Assembly: GCA_963682025.1 (NCBI GenBank)
Contig: OY821519.1
Span: forward strand, 1,090,001-1,154,000
Direction: 5' to 3'
Source of the DNA: Cordilura impudica
Taxonomy: Eukaryota > Arthropoda > Insecta > Diptera > Scathophagidae
Length of the DNA stretch: 64,000 nucleotides
Shown here: positions 1 through 10,925 of the stretch, piece after piece
Layout: every line of letters starts with the position of its first letter
Position numbering within the stretch: position 1 is the first letter of the stretch
The notes under the pieces: model-generated
What the model was told of the DNA's origin: nothing
What the model saw: the letters and a program-made list of their open reading frames with translations, nothing else
The model's database searches: none
Translations under genes and position numbers: made by a program

Positions 1-490
1 TTAAATTTGTTAACGGCATGAAAAATCATGTTTAAGCATGATTTTTAACAATTTTATATTTGTATGTTTCTTTTTCAAGGTTTTAATATTTTAAAATTAT
101 TATCCATAAATAAAAAAATAATATAAAAATAAATCAAGATTTTTCGGAAGTGTTTTCTCAAGCTGCTACAAAATAGTTATCACAATTCATAACAGAAGGT
201 ACATCTAATAGACTATTAATATCTGAACTAATATTTTTGGATTCTAATTCTTTTCGTGACTTCACATTCCTCTTCCAACATGTTGAAGAGATTCTAACTT
301 TGCCTCACCCTTGATGCTTTGAACGTGTTCGAGCATTTATATTTTTTATAATATTTGTTGATGGAGTCCTGAGCTTTTGGGAGAGCTCTCCAATTGGCAA
401 AGACTGATATTCAATTCTATCTTTGCCATGTGCCAATATTTTATGGATTGTCTGGGTTAATTTCTTCAGTGGATACAATTCCGCCAAAAG
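1..490 (-). mobile_element. Fragment of an unclassified DNA transposon with a partial coding region
   Basis: The stretch from 1 to about 120 is similar to 18085-18200, and the coding part is similar to 18705-18900, so this is a dispersed repeat. On the minus strand, from about 487 down to 130, a broken frame contains the motif SLPIGEL followed by a basic segment rich in Asn, Lys and Tyr, and then a serine/aspartate-rich tail. After a frameshift near 390 the two copies agree again, which shows that protein sequence was once under selection. The motif resembles an uncharacterised transposon-encoded protein I have seen in insects, but I cannot name the superfamily. It is a remnant without complete ends. 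Confidence 0.5.
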
Positions 491-2379
491 TGATGCAGTT
501 TTTTAAACATATTTTGTAAAATTATTTCTATATAAAATTTTTTATACATAGGGCGGCGGTGAGGTGTGAACCACATTAACTTGTACTTGCATTTTTTTTA
601 GCCATTTTTGTTTTTGTAGCTACCTTCACTTTAGAATAACTTTGTTTATATGATTGTTATTGATGAAATTCTATTGTATTTTTAAAGACTAAAGAGTTGC
701 AATAAATATTATTATAACGTTAAGATTTTTATATTTTATATGGAAAAAAAAGTTTTTTAAAAGCGTATATGAAAAAGTTATATAAAAGTTAAAGTTAACG
801 TAGAAATTTCAATATTTTCTAAAAACCTGCAAAATAGAAAACACATTGAACGAAAATTCATTTTAAATTGTGTTTTTGTTATTTTTTTTTTTTCAAGAAA
901 TACAAAACTACTGCCGAAATAATAAAGTTACCACAAAACGATATAAACTCCCGAGTTATTTTATTAAATTGTTGAGGTCTGTTAAATGATATCTCTAAAT
1001 GTAGAGTATTTGTGTTCAAAATTTTATGAAAATTGAAAAACCCAAGGTAAAAATTTTGTTGTTTATTTAGCCCATCTTTCATGGAATGTGCGATATGTTA
1101 AATTAATGGCAATCGCACAAATAACTTCTGCTATATATATTTCCAAATTATTTATTAAATATTTAAAGAATAGAAATAATAATAAGACATCGTCAGGAAG
1201 TTTATATCGATGCCATGCAATTATTTAGTGTTGAAAATTTATTTAACAAATCTATTCGAAAATGCAAAACTAACGTAACAATATTCACATCTTTACATGT
1301 TTAAATGAACGTTTTTTTTACCAGTAGTTTAAATGCTCTTCACCACAAAACTACGCTTAAACCTTTCGCTTTTCATTTCATTTGCCAAATACTCAAATTT
1401 TAGAAAATTTATTTACTTTTACTTACAATTCCACACATATGATGATGTGTTGTAAATTGTTGATTTCCCCAGTGAACTGTTTATTTTACGAAAAAAAAAA
1501 CACTAACAATAAGTAATAAATACAAAACAAAACAGTAGAATACAATATCAAAACAAAAACAAAAAAAGCAAAAAAAAAATATGCTTGCATTGAAAAGGAA
1601 AGATAAAACTTTAACAAAGGTAGACATTTTTTATGCACAAATATGTTTTTCTTTAGTTACTCGTACTCCATGCAGACCATATGTGTACTTAAATATATAT
1701 ATATACAGTATTGAGCAGAATAATTGCAGCAAAAATAATGTAAACATGATATTTGATATACTTCACCGACAATTCAATTCATAGCTGATAATTTTTAAAG
1801 AAATTATTTTCATAGGGTAAACGTTCCTAAGTTCGGAATTTTTTGAGTTGAAATATAAATAAATTAGAATAATGATAATTATTTATTTAAATAAGATCTT
1901 CTTTTAATTGCGAATATACATATTTCTCTCTATGTAGTGATTAAATGTGATTGAGATGAGTATTTTAATATATTTTTGTGTCAGTGTCAGTCTTTCAACA
2001 TGTGGTAGTTCAAATATTTTTTAATGCTAATGACAACTTAAACAAGTAATCATAATAATTTAAGTAATTTTTTAAACAAAGACGTTTCTAAGGATAGAAA
2101 TAAATTAAAATATTGCGTTTAATATGGAAGATTTGATAAAAAAAATATAATATTTCACTCATTTTAATGGCTGGCGACATTTGGAACAAAAATTTCTATG
2201 ATTTCCAATGATCGGCATAAGGGTGCCGAGTGTTTTCTCATATTGTTTATTACTCATGTAGCTTGCCATCGGTTATAAAGAAAATAAATTTAAAATGACT
2301 TTTCCAGTAGTCGGCACAGTTTATATTGAATATTTTAAGACCTGCTGATTACAGGACAAAAAGTGTTCTGAAGTAGGTG
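491..2379. other. AT-rich intergenic sequence, nothing recognised
   Basis: Short A and T runs dominate. The open frames here are short, start in simple sequence and have no recognisable domain. No repeat end, RNA gene or coding exon could be supported. Confidence 0.5.
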
Positions 2380-3165
2380 GCAGATTTGATTCCTACTTTA
2401 ATTTAATGGGAAATCTCAAAACAGAATAATATTTTGAGATTCAGTAAAGATAATTCTTCCTGGCATTTCAGACATTACGATAGTTCCAAATATGGCCTCC
2501 AAAGACTACTTAAAATGTGATATAAGCGTATTGAGAGAAGACACGATTTTTATATTAGGTACCAATAAGAAATAATGTATTCCGCGTTTCAAATATATGG
2601 CCATATTCCTGAAGGTCATAGCTCCACAGACAATATTTTTGGTATGCCGAAGAAAAACGGATAGTAAACTGGTGCAAAGAGCTCGCAAAATGTGGATTTC
2701 CTTTGAAAACTGATAACCTACTGAACACAGTTCAAAAAACGAACCACACTATTTTTAAATAGTAGACCTGCAGGGAAGAGGTATTTTGGCTTTTTGAATT
2801 GACACAGCAAATGAGCATTAAGAGAAGTGAAAGGTATCAGTAACGAAAGAAACATAAGAAAATGGTTTGAAGACTTAAGAAACTTCCTCAGCGAGCAAAA
2901 GATGAGCATATTTGATGATTCATTTCGAATATTTAATGGGAATGAGACAAGCTTTTGCCTGTGCCCTAAAACTGGAAAAGATTTCCATACAAATAGCAAA
3001 TGAAGAAGGAACAGTTATAGTGCTGTTGGTTTTTTACGATTTTTACAACCGCTTGGTCGAAAAAAAGAATCTACCCACTTTACTTTACATACTAGGAAGT
3101 CATAATATGAACTCAAAAATGATAAAACTAATGATTACGCCAACAAGCAGACAAAGTTAAAATCT
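2380..3165 (+). pseudogene. Tigger/jerky-like (pogo group) transposase relic
   Basis: Joining the three plus-strand frames gives transposase-like pieces. One contains WCKELAKCGFPLKT, typical of the CENP-B-type DNA-binding half. It is followed by a PAGKRYFGF segment and then RKWFEDL with FNGNETSFCLCPKTGK. The last piece corresponds to the region around the first catalytic aspartate of DDE_1 (pogo/Tigger/jerky) transposases, where N-x-D-E-S/T is usual. Here the aspartate position reads Asn. Several stops and frameshifts separate the pieces, and the carboxy-terminal third is not recognisable. It is a dead fragment; no terminal inverted repeats were found. The family call is from memory of the motif pattern. 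Confidence 0.6.
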
Positions 3166-3668
3166 TCTGCACATGCAAGCGCTCTGACTCACGCAAACCG
3201 TGCTCCTATTGGCTAATAATTTCCAGCTCTCAAACTATATTTAAGTTATGTTTATGTAAGAAACATAACAGTGGTATAATTTATTATATTTCTCCTAAAA
3301 TTATTTGTTAGCAAAAAATTTATTTTTTTTTTATAAATTTGTTAATTTTATGTTCACTAAATGAACAATATTCGAAAAAATTTTTAAAGGCCATTGTTCT
3401 GTAGTTTAGAATAATGTTACTAAATGTTTTTATACAACGTTGCTATTGTATTATATTTCCTCTTCCGTCTAATGACATTTAGTAACCTTATTCTGAAGTA
3501 CATTCTACATCTAAAAAAGTTTTTCCACTTCTTCAATTGCCGCAATGTCCCTTGCTTCTGGCTTAACAAATTTAGAAAAATCTTGGAAATTAAGGATGAA
3601 TAAATAAATAAAAACAAAAATGTTAAATTCGACTCTGATACGTTCCACATTTGTCACTTCAATACACA
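3166..3668. other. AT-rich spacer, nothing recognised
   Basis: No repeat family or domain recognised. A 76-codon minus-strand frame at 3420-3650 has no recognisable motif and is probably fortuitous. Confidence 0.4.
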
Positions 3669-4029
3669 CTAGCAGAGTTCAGCCCTCGAAATTCAAGTGC
3701 AAATTCTCTGCGATTTTAGTTTTTCATTCATAAATAATTTTATAAGAGCCTAAGGCTTTGCTAATCAATTTTAGCCAATTCACAATTCAACGCAAATTTA
3801 ATAAATACACACACAGCATTGCATATTTTTTATTTGAAGCTTAAATATATGTTTTATATATGTGTTAGCAGCAACTTAATATGAGTTTTACTCAAAAAAA
3901 AAAAAAAAAAAAAAAAAATAGCAGATGGTGCACATTTCCAAAGAAATACCTTTCAAATGGTATACTACGGATCAAAATTGGTTGGTAGTTGAAGGTGTAG
4001 AATATGTCACAAGAAATTAATATTATAGA
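3669..4029 (-). mobile_element. Short non-autonomous Helitron, copy 1
   Basis: Read on the minus strand it starts TCTATAATATTAA and ends with a hairpin followed by CTAG and a host T, the ends shared by the other copies of this family. The hairpin arms are imperfect here (ctcgaaattcaag). A run of about 25 A at 3893-3919 interrupts it. It carries no coding sequence. Confidence 0.75.
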
Positions 4030-4249
4030 AGTCGATAATTAACCTTTAAACTCTAATACCACATAAGTTTAAAGTTAATTGCTTTTCTTTTTTTGACCAG
4101 CAGTTATAATTTCTTATTTATTTATAAAAGCAATGATGTTTTAGAAAGAATTAACTTCTATCTGAAGAATTGCATTATTTCTATATTATTAGAGTAGGAG
4201 AACTGTTAAGATCCTTAAGTTCTTCAAGAGTCCAAAGAGAAATTATTTT

Positions 4250-4470
4250 TTAATGCAGCCGTCGCACAGTGAATATTTTCGTTGCAAAAATCATAAATTT
4301 TGAACCAATTAAGGTAATAAAATAAGTTAAAGGGCACATGATAGATAATTGTCCAACCTATGAAATGGGTCTTTGAACAAAATCTTGCGCCTTCTAGATG
4401 CTTAGTTATGGGTTATCAAAGTAGAAATTTGTTAACAGCATGAAAAATTACTATTGTGCTATATTTTAAG
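4250..4470 (+). repeat. Terminal fragment of the unclassified DNA transposon seen at 1-490
   Basis: About 200 bp align with 17930-18100: a GCACAGT start, then TTCGTTGCAAAAATCATAA, a TGATAGATAATTNTCCAACC stretch and a GGGTTATCA stretch. No coding sequence. The shared start GCACAGT may be one transposon end, but the matching other end is not visible. Confidence 0.55.
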
Positions 4471-4599
4471 AAAACTTGCCCTTATGTGCTCCTAGGGTTA
4501 AAATGATCCAAAATTCGGCAGTATTTGCAAAATATTTGACTTTTTGACTTATTCCTCCTAAACTAGGTTAGTTTGAAAGTGGCTGCTAAACCAAAGGAA

Positions 4600-6268
4600 A
4601 AGCACACTTAGACTCTGGGGTCCATTGTGATACCACGGGACGAATAGGTGTTTCCCTCAGTCCCCACCGTAGAACCAGTTTGAGCTCCTGATGAAGCCCC
4701 TGATATGTGAAATGTCCACATTTGAGAGATCAGAGGGATCGTGAAGAAACGGCGATCCCAATGTTCGAAGTCTCGTTCTGGAGAGCACCGGGCAATAGCA
4801 AAGGAAGTGTTCTATGCTCTCCATCTCCTCCACATCCATGCAGATACGACAGAAGTCATTTGACGAGACCCTGAGGCGTTCAGCGTGTCTCCCTATGAGG
4901 CAGTGCCCAGTGATAGCAGCAACTACTGTTGAAATCTCCCCACGGGGGAGTGATAGTAGCGCGCTAGTGTGCTTATGACTTAGAGCCGGCTAGATCTGTC
5001 TCGTGATCCTGCACGCTGATCCATTAGCCCATCTGTTGTCGGTTATGCCGGTGGTGTGAAGCCGCAGTTCCAGCTTGCAAGATTCCAGGGGTATACCAAC
5101 ACATTCGAAGTCCGCTGGAACCCGTAAGGTAGTGCCCTGTCTTGCCAACTCGTCAGCTTTACAGTTTCCCCGTATATTCCTGTGCTCTGGGACCCATATG
5201 AGTCTGATGTCGGACTGCTTGGCCATCTCATTTAGAGACGTGCGGCAGCTAAGGGTAGTTCTTGTTTTCAGGAACATTGATTCCAAGGATTTTACAGCGG
5301 CCTGACTATCAGAGTATATGTTGACTGCGGTTGTAGACAGAATATTCCGACCCAACCAGTCAGCAACTTCCTTCATTGCCAGTACCTCTGCCTGATAAAC
5401 ACTGCAGTGGTCTGGCAACCTGCGAGCCAGAGTCCAAGCTCCTTTGAATAGACTCCGAAACCAACTTGATCACACAATTTCGATCCGTCAGTATAGAAAT
5501 TTATCGAACGCCTGCTACCTGGAATCCTCCCTGATCAGGATTCCCTGATCGGTATCAGAGTTTTGTAGTGTCGTTCGAATACACTCCTCGGAGTAGTGTA
5601 ATCCACGTTCAATGGTAAGTTCCTGTTATTCAGGATCACTCCATGGCCACTATTATGACCACGCCATTGTATTGTGCTTCTTAGTCGAATGGTCGATGAG
5701 GCCACCGACTGCTTTCCTGATATGTCCAAAGGTATTAGTTGTAAGAGGATGTTCAATGCATCCGTAGGTGTAGTACGAAGGGCACCAGTGATACACATGG
5801 AAGCCATTCTCTGTACCCTTGCAAGAAGGTTGGTATTAGAGGCCTTCTCTAGAGCAGGCCACCAGACGATGACCCCGTACAGCAGTATTGGGCGAACCAC
5901 CGCTGTGTAGATCCAGTAAGCAATTTTCGGCCTGAAGCCCCACCGCTTACCACTTACCAATGGCCTTTTTGCAGGAGTATAAAGCTATAGTCGCCTTCTT
6001 CGCCCTTTCCTCCAAGTTCCGTCTGAAGTTCAGCTTCCTGTCCAGGAATACGCCAAGATACATGGCTCCATCAGAGAAGGCGATATCAGCACCATAAAGA
6101 GAAATAGGGTCGAAGGTAGGTATCTTATACTTCCTCGTGAAAAGAGCAAGTTCCGTTTTGGTCGGATTTACCCCCAGACCGCAACTACTTGCCCAGCTAG
6201 ATAGCATAGTGAGAGCCCTATGTAGAATGTCTCGTAAGTGTGAATAGAAACTTCCCATTTACGGCTAT
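4600..6268 (-). pseudogene. LOA-type LINE, 3' part: RT thumb, RNase H and zinc knuckle
   Basis: Three minus-strand frames carry the carboxy half of a non-LTR retrotransposon polyprotein. The first (6268-5535, one frameshift near 5955) has the motif GLGVNPTKTELALF and then KIAYWIYTAVVRPILLYG, the RT thumb region. The second (about 5500-4990) is an RNase H domain: TDGSK, then AEVLAMKE, YSDSQAA and CKADELARQG supply the acidic residues. The last (4839-4657) has CRICMDVEEMESIEHFLCYCP, the CCHC-like knuckle near the end of such proteins. RT plus RNase H plus terminal knuckle points to the LOA/I group. The RT palm continues at 10904-11230, beyond an inserted BEL element. GC content is well above the surroundings. 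Stops and frameshifts show it is dead. Confidence 0.85.
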
Positions 6269-6273
6269 GGCCA

Positions 6274-9200
6274 TGTCCAGTTTCAAAGAAGTCTACCATA
6301 CGTTTTTATTTTAGTTATTCTACACTTTAAATTTAGTTTGTTTATATTTTATTTGACACATACAATTTTGTAATTATTATTAAGTCACATTTATTTTACT
6401 CCACATTTACTTCCGCATATTTTATTGTTTTATTTACTGGCCATCACCTTTCAAGTTACAAGTGCTTGAAGGGAAAAATAAAAGGACAATAGCTTAGTGT
6501 CAGCACCGATTTATGTGTCGGAGTTGAATCCACATTAACTTTATCCTTACAACACATCTACACTGCCATAACATTGGCAACCGACGTTTCAAGTAAAATT
6601 CTGACCATTTGTACAGGACATTTGGTTAGATATTTACATTTTGATCACGTCGGGGTCACCAGGATTGAAGATTGTATTTTTTGTAGATTGTTCGCAATTA
6701 AAGTTAATTGTAAAACCCCAGAGGTGAATAGTTGATTAAAGTGTATTTGAAGTAGTACTTGGTCGATGTCGTGCATTTGTGATGAGTAATGTTTAATTTC
6801 CTGCTCTAATTCTTCAAATCTTGTTCTAGATGCAATTTGGGTCTGACGTATGATGTTAATTGTTGAATCAACGATTGTGGTTTGGTTTTTGAGTAACCTT
6901 AATAAATATGATTCGTTTTCCTTGACTTCAAGTATTGTATTGGACATGTGGTTAGCATATTCAGCGTCCAATATGCCAAATAGTGAATGAGCAACGTTGC
7001 CGACTACATCTAATGCTCCTCTTTTAATTCGGAGCAATCGATTGTCCAGTTGCATATCATTTTCCATATGTTCAAAATGATTAATTATATTGCGACAGGA
7101 TTCGTTAAGGGTCATCATGTTACAAAGAGTCCTTAATGACCTCGTTCCATTGGCTAGAATTGATGTTTCTGACCAGTATGTATCTAGATCATAGTATACC
7201 AATAGATTCCATTCAGTAGTTGAGATAGATGCTGTACCCACTTCTTCGAAATGAATTCCGAGTTTTGGTCCGGATTTTGTATTTTTGACTGGAGTTCCAG
7301 AAATTATTGGTAGTAGAAATATTAATGTGAGTAAAGTTAGGCAAAGATGATTTGTTTTCAATTTCTTTCTCTTAACCTCGGGTTCATCAACTGACTCAGA
7401 AGTATTGGTTTCGTGGTCGTCATTACCAGGGACCGTAGCCAATTCTAAATTCGTATCAATGGGTAAACGGGCAAGTCGGTGTATTGCACGTTTGAAAACT
7501 CCTCTGGAGGTTTTTACATCAACGACTCGTGTGGAGTCATCTGATCCTTGGTGTACGTTAATGATTCGACCCAATGGCCATTGCATTACTGGAACATTAT
7601 CTTCTTTTATAATGACCATGTCTCCCGGTTTGAGGTTGACGCACTGTGTTTTCCATTTATGTCTTTGCTGGAGTTCATTCAAATATTCGTTGGACCATTG
7701 TTTCCAAAAACTCTGCTTTAAATTAGAAACTTGTTCCCAGCGTGATGATAATGTTAGTTTTGGTGATTGTGCTCGGCTATCTATTTGTGAAGTTAGTGCT
7801 TCTCCAATTAGGAAATGTCCTGGTGTTAACGCTGTTAAATCGGTAGGATCACTTGACATTGGGGTTAATGGACGAGAATTTAGAATTGCTTCAATTTCTA
7901 CGATAACTGTTTCGAGCTCTTCATATGTTAGTGATGCTGTAGCGACGCTCCGAAGTAGTAGATGTTTTGCTGATTTTACAGCAGCTTCCCATAACCCTCC
8001 GAAATGTGGTGCTCTGGGGGGAATGAAGTGAAAATTTATTCCTTTAGAGCTGGATGCTGCAATTATTTCATCTTGACCTTTATCTGAATATACAGTCTGA
8101 ATTAATTCGGATAATTGATTTTTGGTGCCGACAAAATTTGTAGCGTTGTCGGAGTATATGTTTTGACACCGACCTCGCCGACCAACGAATCGTTTTAGCG
8201 TACCGATGAATGCTTCTGTTGATAAATTGGTTACCAATTCGAGATGTACAGCTTTCGTGGCGAAACAGCAAAAAACAGCTATGTAGGCCTTAGTTGGTCT
8301 TTTGCCTCTGATTTTGTAATGTATCCAGAATGGTCCGCAGTAATCTACTCCTGCGTTGATGAAAGGTCGTGCTGGTGTAACTCGGTTTTGTGGTAGGTTG
8401 CCCATGATTTGTTGGCATAATTGTGGTCGGGCTCTAGTACATGTTATGCATTTTTGTACAATTGCTCTTGCCGTTATTTTGCCTTTTATTGGCCAAAATC
8501 GTTGTCTCATTATGTTCAGTAACGCCTGAGGTCCACAATGTTTATTTTCAATGTGTTTTGATATAAATAACAGTTTGGCAATTGGGTCGTTATATGGGAG
8601 CAGCATTGGGTGTTTTGCATCGCTCGACAATTCTGATGATTCCAAGCGCCCTCCAACTCGAAGAATACCCCTGTCATCGATAAATGGGGATAAACTGCTA
8701 ATGGAGCTGTTTTTGTCGATTTGGTTATATTTCTTTAACTGTTTAATTTCTGGTGAAAAGTCGGCCAATTGAATCGTTTTCATAATTGCGAAAAGTGCTT
8801 CATTCAATTCGTCTGGTGTTAGCGCCTTATGTGATGGGCGTTGTTGGTTTAATAACCTTGTATTGTTGATAAATCTGATGACATATCCCAGTATCCTTTG
8901 CAATTTGTTGAAGGAGTTTCTATGTGGGATTTTGTATATGAAATCATCAGCGGAAGTGACAGCTGCTGCGAGTAAAGTTGTCTTCTTTTTCTCAATGTCA
9001 TTGGTAATTAAGTGTTTTTGTGAAAATGTAGGTGGCCAAATTTCTTGTCGACCATGCAGAAATAATGGTCCATACAGCCATAAGTTACATCCAGATAGTT
9101 GAAGTGCTGTTAAACCTCTGGACAGTACATCAGCTGGATTGTCGTTTGATCGGACGTGGCGCCACTGTTCGGGCAACGTCCATGTTTGAATTTTCGAGAT

Positions 9201-10898
9201 TCGATTAGCTACAAACGTATGGTATGCAGTAGATTGAGCGTTTAACCAATTTAATACTATTTCGGAATCAGTCCACAAGAATAAAGGTTGGTCTTTAATC
9301 TGGAGATCCGTTTTGATTCTGTGTGCAAGTTGGGCTGCCATAACTGCGGCACATAGTTCTAAGCGAGGTAACGTTTGTTGTTTCAATGGAGCAACCCGTG
9401 TCTTGCCACAAAGTAGTTGTACAATCACTCTTCCATCTTTAAGAGTTGCTTGGATGTAGGCAACTGCACCAAAAGCCTTTTCGGATGCATCTGAGAATAT
9501 ATGGAGCTCGGTTTTTGTTGGGATTTCACCCTTAAAAATGTGTCGAGGGATTTTGAAGTTGTTTAAGTTTTCTAAATCATTTCTGAATTTTGTCCATATA
9601 GCGTGAAGGTCGTCAGGTAGCGGCTCATCCCAGTCTAATTTGTATTGCCATAGGAGTTGAATAAACATTTTTGCCTTTACAATTACAGGTGCTAATAGTC
9701 CAAGAGGATCGAACAATTTTGCGAGATCGGACGTTGCTGTACGTTTTGAAATTGTCTGCATATGATTCAGTTTTACCTTGATGCAAAACTGGTCCGTCGT
9801 AGGCAGCCATAACAATCCCAATGTTTTCACTGTATTCGTGTTGTCATTGTTGAAATCTAAATTTACCTCCTGGTCGCCGAGTGGGATATCTTTTAATAAT
9901 TGTGGATGATTCGCACACCACTTTTTTAGTATGAAGCCATGTTTTTTTAGCATTGTAATGAGTTCTTTTTGTGTTTGAAGTGTGATGGTGAGATTATCTG
10001 AACCTCCCAGGCCGTCATCTACATAAAATTTATGTTTAAGCATTTGTGAACCGTATGTATATTTTGTAGCGTTTTCATCAGCAATCTTTTGCAAACATCT
10101 GGTAGCTAAATAGGGTGCTGCTCGCGTTCCATATGTGACCGTACGAAGTTTGTAGTATTGAATAGGCAGCGATGGATCTTCTCTCCAAATAATTAACTTG
10201 TATTGTTGATCATTTGGATGAATTAGTATTTGTCTGTACATTTTTTCGATGTCAGTGGTAAATACAAATTTCGGCAACCGAAAACGAAGTAAGATTGAAA
10301 ATAACTCACTTTGAACGGTTGGCCCCGCATACATCAAATCATTTAATGAATGGCCCATTGATGTTTTTGCTGATGCGTCGAATACTACTCTTAGCTTTGT
10401 TGTGGTGCTGTCGGGTTTGAGCACACAATGATGAGGGATGAAGTATTTTGGATTCGGTACCGCATCTATGTTGGTCTTCTGCATGTGTCCCAGATTTTCA
10501 TATTCTTGCATGAATTTAATATATTGAGTTCTAATTTCTTCATTTTTTAACAATCGTCGTTCTAGAGCTATGAATCGATTGTAGGCCATTGCATGTGATT
10601 CTCCTAATGCTGCTGGATTGTCCCGGAATGGTAGACTGACTACTAGACGGTCTTGATTGTTGGTGTGGACATGCTGAGTAAAATGTGAATCACATTGTCT
10701 TTCTGATGGTGATAGAGTTTTGTCGCTGGGTTCAATTTCATCTAATTTCCAGAGCTGTTCAATGGCTTCTTCCAATGATGCTGTGTTGTCAAGTACGGCA
10801 CATGTTAAAGCAGATAATGACCACTTGGGAGTTGAATTTTTGTCAATTGCACCACCCAAGATCCAGCCAAGTGACGTATTTTGAAGTGAAACTGGACA
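6274..10898 (-). mobile_element. BEL/Pao (roo-like) LTR retroelement, internally deleted, inserted in the LINE
   Basis: The insertion is bounded by GGCCA at 6269-6273 and again at 10899-10903, a 5-bp target duplication as expected for BEL elements. Its two ends are 12-bp inverted copies, TGTCCAGTTTCA and TGAAACTGGACA, matching the TG...CA rule for LTR ends. On the minus strand the 5' stub runs straight into the end of the protease/start of the RT region, so the 5' LTR body, gag and most of protease are missing. At the other end, 6274-6644 holds probable 3' LTR sequence with an AATAAA signal, but no full-length LTR repeat can be matched. The element is therefore a deleted, immobile copy that still has a long open frame. 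Confidence 0.85.
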
Positions 10899-10925
10899 GG
10901 CCACGTCATCAGCATAGGCGACCAC
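6645..10925 (-). CDS. BEL/Pao pol polyprotein fused to an envelope-like domain (5'-truncated)
   Basis: An open frame of 1426 codons. Residues 1-9 come from the host LINE (its YADD box); element sequence starts at residue 10. Residues about 160-330 are reverse transcriptase, with FTTDIEKMY and catalytic YVDD at 301-304. RNase H follows at about 473-600 (D479, E523, D553). The integrase has an H2C2 zinc finger at about 790-835 and a D861, D926, E980 triad. From about 1190 a hydrophobic leader starts an envelope-like region with four N-glycosylation sites and a basic RIKR site at 1299-1302, followed by a hydrophobic stretch, the layout of insect F-protein-like envelopes. It stops about 125 residues after the basic site, without a membrane anchor, so the envelope part is truncated. 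Gag and protease are absent. The missing 5' end makes production of a functional protein unlikely despite the open frame. Confidence 0.9.
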   Translation of the reverse strand: MVAYADDVACPVSLQNTSLGWILGGAIDKNSTPKWSLSALTCAVLDNTASLEEAIEQLWKLDEIEPSDKTLSPSERQCDSHFTQHVHTNNQDRLVVSLPFRDNPAALGESHAMAYNRFIALERRLLKNEEIRTQYIKFMQEYENLGHMQKTNIDAVPNPKYFIPHHCVLKPDSTTTKLRVVFDASAKTSMGHSLNDLMYAGPTVQSELFSILLRFRLPKFVFTTDIEKMYRQILIHPNDQQYKLIIWREDPSLPIQYYKLRTVTYGTRAAPYLATRCLQKIADENATKYTYGSQMLKHKFYVDDGLGGSDNLTITLQTQKELITMLKKHGFILKKWCANHPQLLKDIPLGDQEVNLDFNNDNTNTVKTLGLLWLPTTDQFCIKVKLNHMQTISKRTATSDLAKLFDPLGLLAPVIVKAKMFIQLLWQYKLDWDEPLPDDLHAIWTKFRNDLENLNNFKIPRHIFKGEIPTKTELHIFSDASEKAFGAVAYIQATLKDGRVIVQLLCGKTRVAPLKQQTLPRLELCAAVMAAQLAHRIKTDLQIKDQPLFLWTDSEIVLNWLNAQSTAYHTFVANRISKIQTWTLPEQWRHVRSNDNPADVLSRGLTALQLSGCNLWLYGPLFLHGRQEIWPPTFSQKHLITNDIEKKKTTLLAAAVTSADDFIYKIPHRNSFNKLQRILGYVIRFINNTRLLNQQRPSHKALTPDELNEALFAIMKTIQLADFSPEIKQLKKYNQIDKNSSISSLSPFIDDRGILRVGGRLESSELSSDAKHPMLLPYNDPIAKLLFISKHIENKHCGPQALLNIMRQRFWPIKGKITARAIVQKCITCTRARPQLCQQIMGNLPQNRVTPARPFINAGVDYCGPFWIHYKIRGKRPTKAYIAVFCCFATKAVHLELVTNLSTEAFIGTLKRFVGRRGRCQNIYSDNATNFVGTKNQLSELIQTVYSDKGQDEIIAASSSKGINFHFIPPRAPHFGGLWEAAVKSAKHLLLRSVATASLTYEELETVIVEIEAILNSRPLTPMSSDPTDLTALTPGHFLIGEALTSQIDSRAQSPKLTLSSRWEQVSNLKQSFWKQWSNEYLNELQQRHKWKTQCVNLKPGDMVIIKEDNVPVMQWPLGRIINVHQGSDDSTRVVDVKTSRGVFKRAIHRLARLPIDTNLELATVPGNDDHETNTSESVDEPEVKRKKLKTNHLCLTLLTLIFLLPIISGTPVKNTKSGPKLGIHFEEVGTASISTTEWNLLVYYDLDTYWSETSILANGTRSLRTLCNMMTLNESCRNIINHFEHMENDMQLDNRLLRIKRGALDVVGNVAHSLFGILDAEYANHMSNTILEVKENESYLLRLLKNQTTIVDSTINIIRQTQIASRTRFEELEQEIKHYSSQMHDIDQVLLQIHFNQLFTSGVLQLTLIANNLQKIQSSILVTPT

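Noticed and set aside
6274..6644. Complete 3' LTR
   Set aside because: The terminal TGAAACTGGACA fits, but no matching TGTCCAGTTTCA start was found on this side and no second LTR is present for comparison.
7405..8031. 208-codon plus-strand frame
   Set aside because: Shadow of the BEL pol coding region on the opposite strand.
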